From Euphorbia lathyris (taxonomy: Eukaryota; Streptophyta; Magnoliopsida; Malpighiales; Euphorbiaceae): a stretch of 64,000 bases of DNA. Each line of letters opens with the position of its first letter. The stretch's first letter is position 1. The position numbers and the translations under genes were made by a program. This document shows, one piece after another, positions 46,535 through 56,650 of this stretch. Under the pieces are notes generated by a model that was not told where the DNA came from, made no database searches, and worked only from the letters and a program-made list of their open reading frames with translations. The stretch lies in the NCBI RefSeq assembly GCF_963576675.1, contig NC_088914.1, forward strand, positions 14,363,001-14,427,000. The letters are read 5' to 3'.

Positions 46535-46737
46535 TTTCTCAAAAAAGAAGAATCATTAGAAATAACAATAAAAATTAAAAACAAATATTCACAAAAAGAA
46601 AAGTATAAAGGATTATATATAAACAAGTATATACGATTATAAACAAAGGATAATAACAATGAATGCCTAAACTAACAAGTCGACCTTTGGTTCGATATTG
46701 CAGAAAAAATAAATCCCCGGCAACGGCGCCAAAAACT

Positions 46738-48336
46738 TGATGCGGATTCCGCGAAGAACCCGATCTGAGGGATAAGTGTACCCCGTCGTTATCAAGTAAT
46801 AAATTTCTGGTTTAAGTCCAGGTTATCGTCCACAGGATTTATTTCTGCAAGTACCGAGCTACTCGATCTCGGATGTTATCTAGGCTTAGGGGGTTTTGAG
46901 TTTGTTTGATTAAATTAATCTACTCCTAGGTTGAATTACGCTATTCATGGCTAAGTTATCTGATTCTAACTAAGTTATTCTACGCCTAATTAAGTTACTC
47001 TACCCCTAATTAAGTTAAACTACTCCTAAGTGATCTTTTACCAATGCAATTAATCGAAGGAACATGAAGGGATACGATGATAATGAAAATAGAATGTTTA
47101 AACAATTGAATTGAAACCTAAGTCACTTGTGTCCAAGGCGATTAACCCGACCTATCCTCCTAAAGTCCCTAGTTCGTGATTCCCTTGTAAGGCCGAAACT
47201 AGCTCTAAGGCTTAGTAATTTGGGCTTAATCTTCTATAGGGTCGTCAATCCTATAGGCACTGACTAGGTCAGATTCAGCTCGCAATATGTGCCAACCTAA
47301 TTTTGGGATTATCGAATGAGTTAAACCAATCAGACAAAGCGTAAGACAAAGATTAAAACATCAAAACAATTGAATAAACAAGAACTATAATATATATCAA
47401 AGATGGAAACATTGTCACGAAGTTACAATAAACCTAGAATTCATAGCATGTATCAGAGGCTAGACAGAATGTAAAAGAAGAAAAATCCATTTCAGGGAAC
47501 CTGTCTACCAATGCAGACGTCTTTCTAGGATTTAAGGATGAAGCTTGAGCAATCCTCGGTGAATGGAGCTTCGGAGGTGTCTTCAATGGAGGTTTGAAGG
47601 ATATGGAGGAGGTGGAGAGGATTTCTCAAGGTGAAAAGCTAAGAAAATTACAAAGGAAAAAGATATCTAATTTACATTGGAAAAACTCTATTTATAGACG
47701 CGGTTCAGGCCCTTTTCTTGACCTAATTCGTGTCCTTATTGATGTAGGAAGTTGTGGGGTCCATCGTGGCTTCGTGGGGGCGGAATTGGTCTTTTTGACC
47801 AATTCCCACAGGTCTGCTCGGCGAGCAGGGCTACTCGCGACGAGCAGTGCCCTGCTCGGCGAGCAGGCGCCTGGCGGCCTGCTCGGCGAGCAGGCACAAT
47901 GCCTGGGCAGTGCCTGGGCGGTGCCTGGGCGGTGCCTGGGCTGCTCGCCGAGCAGCGCCCGGGCTGCGCGCCGATGCTCAATTCGCCAAGCGACTGTCGG
48001 GGGTCCCTGAGACTCGATTTTTGATCATGTTTTAACCTGCACACGCACATAAACTCCAAACAACATTAGTCCAAGGGCTAAATTGACCCGTCAATCGCTT
48101 ATTTGAGCAAACGCTTCAAAAGATAACGGAATTATAATATGCATGCCATTTTGGCCGTATTTGCCTAAATTGATCATAAAACGAGCCTAAACAACGAAAA
48201 GTAAATAAAACGTTTCCAATTTCTAACTAACTCACACAAAAGCATTTAAATGCGAGAATTGCTCGCTTATTAACTAAATAACGCTAGAACCCGTCCTAAA
48301 ACCGTACCCAAAGATAGGGGTTTTTGACCCCTATCA
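46738..48336 (-). repeat. Array LTR 5, 1599 bp
   Basis: Two GGTGCCTGGGC units; matches LTR 4 by eye. Confidence 0.95.
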
Positions 48337-50418
48337 AACCTCCTCGCACTTAAAACTTTACTTGTCCCCAAGTAAACTAAAAAAACTAAACCCGTAATCA
48401 CAAGCAAGCTAGAAAACCTCCCGGTTTGACTAGGTGCTTGACACAATTGCGACCATCTGTAATTACATACATTCGGAAATACAAAGTAGAGACACGATAT
48501 CCAAAAGCCGCATTTCAATTATCATAGGTCATATGTTTTAAGAAAAAGGACACATGTTCAATTAAACGAGCTTGAGGGGATCGCTAAGTAAAACACCTCA
48601 CCATAGGTAGTTCACTCATTTCACACAATTTTCGGTGGCTAAAGTGTTTACTCTCGGCTTATGTTCTTGCTTAGGATTACGTTGATTTTGCACGTTCATC
48701 CGAGTTCCTCTACTATGCTATATGACTCCGATGATATCAAAAACAGTATCGAATTGGGGTTATAATGTGGTTAGAGGGTTAAAGGTACAACAAGGGTTAA
48801 TAGTTCTAGCGCTAGAAAAACAAAGTTCAAATGGCTTTAGCAAATATGAAGTGACTGAGCTTTTTATTCATTATTTCTTTCTTCTTTTTTTTTTCTTGAG
48901 ACATTTTGATTTTAAGAACTGAGGAATGAAGTTCTCCTTTTTGTTCGTCTCTTTTCTTTTCTTTTTTTTTGTTTTTCTCTTTTTTTTTTCTTTTTGGATA
49001 GTGATGCTCAATCACTTCTTAGCCTTTTGGCTTGCTACTATGATGCCATAAACAAAGACAAAGCGCTAGAGGAAAACAAAGGTTCGATGTGAGCTTTGCA
49101 AAAACTTAGGGTTAAGTAACAAACCAAGTGATGGCTTGCAAAAATTGGGTTAGAACGAAAGAAAAATCTATAAACTACAAAAATACAGGCTCAAAAGGGC
49201 TTCCTAGAGTGGATGAAAAAGAGAAAATAAGGTAAAAAAAGGGTTAATTCTAGTGAGGCTGATTCATCGTTTATCATCTCAAATCATTGCATGTAGGTTC
49301 AACACAGTATTAGGTGCAAAATCTGTAATCTTTCCACAAGTCAAAGCATTCACACAAAAATGTCAAGAAAAAGAGCTTTTTGATGTTCGCTCTTAGGCTC
49401 AAATTCAACTCACAATTCTTTGGGTTTCAATTTTGTATTTACTAGTTTTCCCCAAACTCAAGTTCAACATCACATGCCTTCAATTCTTAAGTTATCTACC
49501 TAAGTAATGATTTTAGCATTTCTTCAAAAGTAGGGTCTAAATGCAAACTTTAGCTCATGCTTTTATAGATACAAGGATTGTGTCCTACACCTAAACTAGT
49601 TGTCATGCAATCTTAGATTCAGTTCTCAGCCCTCAAGGACAAATAACAAAGTTTAGATTCGAAGGAGGTTCACAGTTTTAGGTCCTAAACATGCAAAACC
49701 TAAATAAAACCCGAAAAACACAAAACTAAACTAGACACGACGCAAGAAAAATTTAAAAATTATACAATTTTTGTAAGTTTGTCTACCCCTCCTCCTCACA
49801 CTAAAAATATGCAATAAGTTCCAACATTGCATCACAAACCATAAAGTACAAGTGCAAAAAGTTAGGGTGGAGAAGAAAACTTACGGATTTTATCGCAATC
49901 GCCAAAAATTTGATGATTTGCGGTGCCAATTTTTTTTTATTTTATTTTTTATTTTATTATTATTATTATTATTTTTCAGCTCCGTTCGGGATTTTAAAAA
50001 AAATCCCGAACAGTTTGCTTATCGCGGCCGAGCAGCGGGCTGGGCGGCAGTGCCCAGCGGCGGGCTGGGCGCAGTGCCCAGCTCGGCGAGCTGGGCCTCC
50101 TGGGCCAAAAAATTTTTTTTTTTTTTTTTTAAATTTTTATTTTAAACCTGAAAACTTAAAAATAAAAAAAAATAAAAAATAAAATAAAATAAAAGAAAAC
50201 TAAACAACTAAAAAAATATTTATTTATATTTTTTTCTTTATTTTATTTTTTTTTAAAACGAGCACTTTAAAAAAAAACGTAAAAGAAAACTAAAAAGGCT
50301 AAACTAAAAGATCAATGTATAATCTAAATAAAATAAACCTGAAAAGTTTTATTAAAACTTGGGTTGCCTCCCAAGAAGCGCTACGTTATAGTCGGTGAGC
50401 TCGACATAGAATTCCCGC

Positions 50419-50934
50419 CTAGGTGTATGCTGACATTCGCGTTAGGAATTCAAATTCCTGAATAAATAATCCGTACCTGCAAAACGGATTATCAGTTTCA
50501 AGGAATTTTAATAAAAACAAAGGATCAAATTTAAATAAATTATGAAAAAGTTTAGTTTGCTCCCTTTTTGATTCTCTAGGTAGATCGAAGAGAATGAAAT
50601 CTTCTGGACATGGAGCAAAACCGAACTCTTCTATTTTTGGATTCTTCTCTAGAGGCTCAATTTCAACTGATTCCTCAATTAATATTGAAACTTTTGGTTT
50701 CTCATAATTAGGGATCAGTTCTTCATTGTTAATGGAAAAAGATATTACCTTATCAACCTGACCTACCAAATTGGGTTCTTTAATTGATTCGTCCGTGGTT
50801 GAATCAACTAGGATCCCTTTTTGTATGCATAAATTTTTAATTGAGGCATACAAATCGTCAGTTTGATCTTCGTGAGTAGATAGAAAGTTAAGCAAATGCG
50901 TAATAGACTCCTTATTTCCATTGTTTCTAGCCAT
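50419..50934 (-). CDS. 171-residue protein of unknown function, array unit 5
   Basis: Translation identical to the other copies. Being next to LTR 6, this copy is the first ORF on a transcript that starts at the outermost minus-strand promoter, so it is the one most likely to be translated from a full-length array RNA. Confidence 0.6.
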   Translation of the reverse strand: MARNNGNKESITHLLNFLSTHEDQTDDLYASIKNLCIQKGILVDSTTDESIKEPNLVGQVDKVISFSINNEELIPNYEKPKVSILIEESVEIEPLEKNPKIEEFGFAPCPEDFILFDLPRESKREQTKLFHNLFKFDPLFLLKFLETDNPFCRYGLFIQEFEFLTRMSAYT

Positions 50935-51137
50935 TTTCTCAAAAAAGAAGAATCATTAGAAATAACAATAAAAATTAAAAACAAATATTCACAAAAAGAA
51001 AAGTATAAAGGATTATATATAAACAAGTATATACGATTATAAACAAAGGATAATAACAATGAATGCCTAAACTAACAAGTCGACCTTTGGTTCGATATTG
51101 CAGAAAAAATAAATCCCCGGCAACGGCGCCAAAAACT

Positions 51138-52813
51138 TGATGCGGATTCCGCGAAGAACCCGATCTGAGGGATAAGTGTACCTCGTCGTTATCAAGTAAT
51201 AAATTTCTGGTTTAAGTCCAGGTTATCGTCCACAGGATTTATTTCTGCAAGTACCGAGCTACTCGATCTCGGATGTTATCTAGGCTTAGGGGGTTTTGAG
51301 TTTGTTTGATTAAATTAATCTACTCCTAGGTTGAATTACGCTATTCATGGCTAAGTTATCTGATTCTAACTAAGTTATTCTACGCCTAATTAAGTTACTC
51401 TACCCCTAATTAAGTTAAACTACTCCTAAGTGATCTTTTACCAATGCAATTAATCGAAGGAACATGAAGGGATACGATGATAATGAAAATAGAATGTTTA
51501 AACAATTGAATTGAAACCTAAGTCACTTGTGTCCAAGGCGATTAACCCGACCTATCCTCCTAAAGTCCCTAGTTCGTGATTCCCTTGTAAGGCCGAAACT
51601 AGCTCTAAGGCTCAGTAATTTGGGTTTAATCTTCTATAGGGTCGTCAATCCTATAGGCACTGACTAGGTCAAATTCAGCTCGCAATATGTGCCAACCTAA
51701 TTTTGGGATTATCGAATGAGTTAAACCAATCAGACAAAGCGTAAGACAAAGATTAAAACATCAAAACAATTGAATAAACAAGAACTATAATATATATCAA
51801 AGATGGAAACATTGTCACGAAGTTACAATAAACCTAGAATTCATAGCATGTATCAGAGGCTAGACAGAATGTAAAAGAAGAAAAATCCCTTTCAGGGAAC
51901 CTGTCTACCAATGCAGGCGTCTTTCTAGGATTTAAGGATGAAGCTTGAGCAATCCTCGATGAATGGAGCTTCGGAGGTGTCTTCAATGGAGGTTTGAAGG
52001 ATATGGAGGAGGTGGAGAGGATTTCTCAAGGTGAAAAGCTAAGAAAATTACAAAGGAAAAAGATATCTAATTTACATTGGAAAAACTCTATTTATAGACG
52101 CGGTTCGGGCCCTTTTCTTGACCTAATTCGTGTCCTTATTGATGTAGGAAGTTGTGGGGTCCATCGTGGCTTCGTGGGGGCGGAATTGGTCTTTTTGACC
52201 AATTCCCGCAGGTCTGCTCGCCGAGCAGGGCGAGCTGCTCGGCGAGCAGGGCTACTCACGACGAGCAGCGCCCTGCTCGGCGAGCAGGCGCCTGGCGGCC
52301 TGCTCGGCGAGCAGGCACAGTGCCTGGGCAGTGCCTGTGCGGTGCCTGGGCGGTGCCTGGACGGTGCCTGGGCTGCTCGCCGAGCAGCGCCCGGGCTGCG
52401 CGCCGATGCTCAATTCGCCGAGCGACTGCCGGGGGTCCCCGAGACTCGATTTTTGCCTGAAATTTGATCATGTTTTAACATGCACACGCACATAAACTCC
52501 AAACAACATTAGTCCAAGGGCGAAATTGACCCGTCAATCGCTTATTTGAGCAAACGCTTCGTTTGGTGCGACTTTTGACGGATCAATTAGCTTCAAAAGA
52601 TAACGGAATTATAATATGCATGCCATTTTGGCCGTATTTGCCTAAATTGATCATAAAACGAGCCTAAACAACGAAAAGTAAATAAAACGTTTCCAATTTC
52701 TAACTAACTCACACAAAAGCATTTAAATGCGAGAATTGCTCGCTTATTAACTAAATAACGCTAGAACCCGTCCTAAAACCGTACCCAAAGATAGGGGTTT
52801 TTGACCCCTATCA
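51138..52813 (-). repeat. Array LTR 6 (right edge; 5' LTR of the original insertion), 1676 bp
   Basis: The divergent copy. It differs from LTRs 1-5 by about nineteen bases and three length changes: an extra palindrome block near 52218-52245, an extra ~11 bp near 52456 and an extra ~30 bp near 52560. The last two are bounded by short direct repeats (TTTG, CTTC), so LTRs 1-5 probably carry the deletions. Many differences are C or G here and T or A in LTRs 1-5 at CpG sites. Confidence 0.95.
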
Positions 52814-52818
52814 CGCGT

Positions 52819-53212
52819 ATTTTATGACTCTGCCTTACTCAAGATGTACCACCAATCTTTTGGTCAGCTCACCAGTTCGCAAACTTGGATTAGCAAATCT
52901 TATGAATGCCTGCTAAGCATGATTAGCAGCTCTCTTCGGGTTCCTCGCCATGTTCAAGATGACAGTATTCCGATCATTGATGGTTTGCGTGAGAGTACTA
53001 AGAGGCTCCAACGTTATTCAAATCACCTCTCCTCTCATGCTCGTTCTGACACATTCATTTATAAACCCGATGATGGCAAAACGGGGGAGAATAGCCAAGA
53101 GGGAAAGGGAACTCAGAGCCACAGAGGAACTCAACTTGTAGGTAATGCCTCAGGAAGTAAAGGCAAAGGAATAGCTCAAGCTGACCACCAAGCTCCAAAG
53201 AAGAAAAACTAG
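52819..53212 (+). pseudogene. Inner Sirevirus extra (env-like) ORF, 3' part
   Basis: Continues in frame with 29158 once the insertion is discounted. The residues ALLKMYHQSF, WISKSYECLLSM, DDSIPIIDGLREST and YKPDDGKTGE match the outer copy's C-terminus. It ends with a Lys/Gly/Gln-rich tail and TAG at 53210-53212. Full length before decay would be close to 970 residues, like the outer copy. Confidence 0.85.
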
Positions 53213-53657
53213 AGATAGTCTAGTAAATGTTTAGAACTTAGCATAGACACTTTCATATATGTCTCTGCTTTATCTGTTTGTTTAATCTACATTAAGTACT
53301 ATTTTCTCAATCTGGTCGATAAAATTGAACACACAAATTAAGAAATAAAACATACTCAGTATACATTAACACTAAAATACTTAGGTAATAAACTGAGTAA
53401 CAACATACTTCTAATATTTTTGAAAACTGACTAAAAGCCAATAGGCTCAGATCTTGAAAAAATCTAAACATCAAACTAAGTCAGTACACACAAATGTCTT
53501 AAGGTTAATTCAATTAGAGCTTGGAAGGTTTAGAATTAAGGTAAGACAATATGTGCAACCCTTACGGGGGAGTAATTTCAAAAATAAATCAATCATGGGG
53601 CAACTTATAACTGAGTTCCATAATTATGTATTTTGCCAACATCAAAATGGGAGAGTT
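53213..53657 (+). other. Inner Sirevirus 3' non-coding region and polypurine tract
   Basis: About 440 bp with further ACTCAGTATAC / CTGAGTAAC words. It ends with the polypurine tract AAAATGGGAGAG at 53644-53655, directly before the 3' LTR. A block around 53560-53575 (CAACCCTTACGGGGGAG) is conserved in the outer element. Confidence 0.75.
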
Positions 53658-54794
53658 TGTTGAAACACCTTTCCACAAGATTTTGATTTGACAAAATCAT
53701 CCATGATTAAGAGGCAATTAAATTTAAATGCTTTGATTTAATTGTACTAATTTTTTTTGTTCAATATTGAGTGCCAAAATATATATATAAAGTTAAATAG
53801 GACAAAAGTCAGCTAAGCTGAGTGGAACGGAACTCAGCATGAAAGAGATAGAAGCTGAGTGGAGTAGAACTCATTATTAGAAGCCTCCTTTAAAGATGCC
53901 AGAACGAAGCTGACTAAATTAGAAGACTCCTTCAGGATTGTGTAAACAGAACGGAGCTGACTAAGAAGGAACTCAGCAGAGAAGTTGAACATTCAAAGAC
54001 AACAAATGAAGCTGAGTAACAGTCAGGACAGTATGAACGATCCGTTCACTAAAGGACAAAGTCTGCCGATCTTCTGCACCAATAATTGAAGCCTCAAAAA
54101 TACACAGAAGACTAATTCCAAGAATCATGGGTCTATGGATTATTGGTAAAAGACAACTGGCACAAAAAGACAAGTCTGATGCAAAAAGACAAAACTTGAC
54201 GCCTGAAGAAAACAGAGGAAGGGAATAGCGGAACAGTCTGAAGCTGACCAGAAGATGTTCCCTAAAAGAGCCGTTTTGGACACAACGGCTAAAACTATTT
54301 CAAAATGATCCATCTGCAGATTTCCTTCTATAAAAGGACAATCAAGAACCTTGGATCATTGCCGGATTATCAAGAGAAAAATACAAGAAGAGAAAATCCC
54401 AAAGGCACTCAAATACAAATAGATCTTACACCAAATTGTCTATTCTCTGTGTAAATGCTAGATTGATTGTTTTGTAATCATCTAAAGTGTTCTTTACCTG
54501 AAAAAGAACAAGTGTGTAATCAATAGGAGTATTGAGAGTGTTGAGCTGAGTACTTGGTTGTAAGTATTCAGTGGTAGAGAAATCTAGGTGCTGGGTTGTA
54601 GCACTTAGTAGGAGTTGAGTAGACGAATAGAGGACGGTACTCTTGCATATTCAACTGCCTGTAAACGGTTTGTGCTCTACCTTTAAAGAGCTCAGTATTG
54701 GATTCGAAAATCCCAGGAGGAACTGGGGACTGGACGTACGCAGAGAGGCCGAACTAGGATACGTCGTGCTGAGTAACTTCTAAACTCTTTCTCT

Positions 54795-54845
<51 letters not shown>

Positions 54846-55130
54846 TGTGTTGCTTGTTGTATTTACTCAGCTTATAAATTGTTAAAACTGAAACTGAGTA
54901 AATCTGAGTGCTAAGTTGGAATCTGACCTTTCAAGTGTCAATTCCCAACTCTCGAGTTAAGCAGTCTTAGTCAGCATAGTACTAAAACTGTCTAACAAAT
55001 CAATCGGCCGTGCTGACCAACACGCTGAGTTATCAAACTCACAAAATAACATTAAGTCAGCATACTTAAAAGCGAAAAAGTTACATTAGTTCCTAAACCC
55101 CCCCTTGGAACTAATTACTAGGGACCAACA
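53658..55130 (+). repeat. Inner Sirevirus 3' LTR (1473 bp)
   Basis: Same ends as the 5' LTR, TATA box at 54329-54337. The AT tract is (AT)23 at 54797-54842, which accounts for most of the length difference from the 5' LTR. Confidence 0.95.
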
Positions 55131-55135
55131 CAGTC

Positions 55136-56206
55136 CCTAGAGTCCTCCGGGCTTTTTGAATCCAATACTGAGCTCTTTAAAAGTAGAGCACAAACCGTTT
55201 ACATGCTGTTGAATATGCAAGAGTACCATCCTCTATTCGTCTACTCAACTCCTACTAAATGCTACAACTCAGCACCTAGATATTTCTACCACTGAATGCT
55301 TACAACCAAGCACTCAGCACAGTTCTCTCAATATACCTATTGATCACACACTTGTTCTTTTTCAAACAAAGAACACCTTAGATGATTACAAAGACAATCA
55401 ATCTAGCATTTACACAGAGAATAGAAAAGTTGGTGTAAGATTTTTTTGTATTTGAGTGCTTTGAAGATTTTCTCTCTTGTATTTTTCTTTTGATGATCCG
55501 ACAATGATCCAAGGTCTTTGATTGTCCTTTTATAGATGGAAATCTGCAGATGGATCATTTGAATTGTTTTGACCGTTAACACCAAACCGGCTCTTTTAGG
55601 GAACATCTTCTGGTCAGCTTCAGACTCCGGCCATTCCCTTCCTCTGTTTTCTTCAGGCGTCAGGTTTTGTCTTCTTGCGTCAGAATTGTCTTTTTGTGCC
55701 AGTTGTCTTTTACCAATAATCCATAGACCCATGATTCTTGGAATTAGTCTTCTGTGTATTTTCGAGGCTTCAATTATTGGTGCAGAAGATTGGCAGACTT
55801 TGTCCTTTAGTGAACGGATCCTTCATGATGTCCTGACTGTCACTCAGCTTCATTCGTTATCTTCGAGTGTTTAACTTCCATGATGAGTTCCTTCTTAGTC
55901 AGCTTCGTTCTGTTTATACAATTCTGAAGGAGTCTTCTGATTTAGTCAGCTTCGTTCTGGCATCTTTAAAGGAGGCTTCTAATACTGAGTTCTACTCCAC
56001 TCAGCTTCTATCTCTTTCATGCTGAGTTCCGTTCCACTCAGCTTAGCTTATGCTGACTGTTGTCCTGTCTAACTTTATATATATATATTTGCACTCAATA
56101 TTGAACAAACACATTAGTACAATTAAATCAAAGCATTTAAATTTAATTGCCTCTTAATCATGGATGATTTTGTCAAATCAAAATCTTGTGGAAAGGTGTT
56201 TCAACA
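55136..56206 (-). repeat. Outer Sirevirus 3' LTR, right fragment
   Basis: Continues the LTR begun at 19362 and ends GTGTTTCAACA, the inverse of the TGTTGAAACAC start of the inner LTRs. The minus-strand TATA box TATAAAAGG is at 55526-55534. It is similar to the inner LTR over most of its length but clearly diverged, so the two elements belong to related subfamilies. Confidence 0.92.
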
Positions 56207-56650
56207 AACTCCCCCATTTTGATGTTGGAAAAATACATAATTATGGAACTCAGTTATAAGTTACCCCATGATTGTTTTATTTTTGAAATAACTCCCCCGT
56301 AAGGGTTGCACATTTTGTCTTACCTTAATTCTAAACCTTCAAAGATTTAATTGAATTAACCTCAAGACATTTGTGTATACTGACTTAGTTTAATGTTAAT
56401 TTTCAAGATTGGTTTTAAGTCAGTTTTCAAAAATATTAGAAGTATGTTGTTACTCAGTTTATTACATAAGTATTTTGGTGTTAATGTATACTGAGTAGGT
56501 TTTACTTCTTAATTTGTTTGTTCAATTTTATCGGTCAGGTTGAGAAAATGGTACTTGTCATAGATTGACCTTTGTAAGCAAAGAAAAAACATAGAAGAAC
56601 ATAATATATAAGTCCTAAGCATTGACAAAGCTATTTACTACAAGCTAGTT
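56207..56650 (-). other. Outer Sirevirus polypurine tract and 3' non-coding region
   Basis: On the minus strand AAAATGGGGGAGTT (56220-56207) abuts the LTR. The rest mirrors the inner element's 3' non-coding region, including the conserved CAACCCTTACGGGGGAG block around 56291-56308. Confidence 0.75.

Larger units (their letters stand above)
29154..52818 (-). mobile_element. Tandem array of a non-autonomous LTR retrotransposon, LTR-(internal-LTR)x5
   Basis: The element spans 29159-52813 (TGATGCGG...CCCTATCA), flanked by CGCGT at 29154-29158 and 52814-52818; removing it restores the host ORF's frame. Six LTRs alternate with five internal regions, period 4382-4408 bp; the last two full periods are exactly 4400. 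On the minus strand each LTR starts TGATAGGGG and ends CCGCATCA, each internal region starts with an Asp-tRNA primer site and ends with a polypurine tract GCGAGGAGGTT. No protease, RT or integrase is present, only a 171-codon ORF, so mobility must depend on another element. The primer type and layout suggest a Ty3/gypsy-derived (Athila/Tat-like) LARD, but no coding domain proves this. A single insertion event followed by tandem amplification fits the single target duplication. Confidence 0.92.
19724..55135 (+). mobile_element. Inner Ty1/copia Sirevirus-type retrotransposon, complete but disrupted
   Basis: The element proper runs 19729-55130 (TG...CA), flanked by CAGTC at 19724-19728 and 55131-55135. 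Layout: 5' LTR, Met-tRNA primer site, gag, pol in the order protease-integrase-RT-RNase H (the Ty1/copia order), an extra env-like ORF, polypurine tract, 3' LTR. An extra ORF downstream of pol and multiple zinc knuckles in Gag fit the Sirevirus lineage. About 11.7 kb is its own sequence; 23.7 kb is a later insertion at 29159-52813. The two LTRs show roughly thirty differences by eye (about 2%), which suggests an insertion on the order of a million years old if a typical plant rate applies. Confidence 0.93.

Noticed and set aside
29159..52813. Regular 4.4-kb periodicity considered as a satellite or a tandem host gene family
   Set aside because: TG...CA ends, primer site, polypurine tract and a 5-bp target duplication identify LTR retrotransposon units.
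53973..55874. ORFs in the Sirevirus LTRs (for example 53973-54173 and 55403-55732)
   Set aside because: The same frames recur in each LTR copy with stops at different places and have no motif; they are non-coding LTR sequence.
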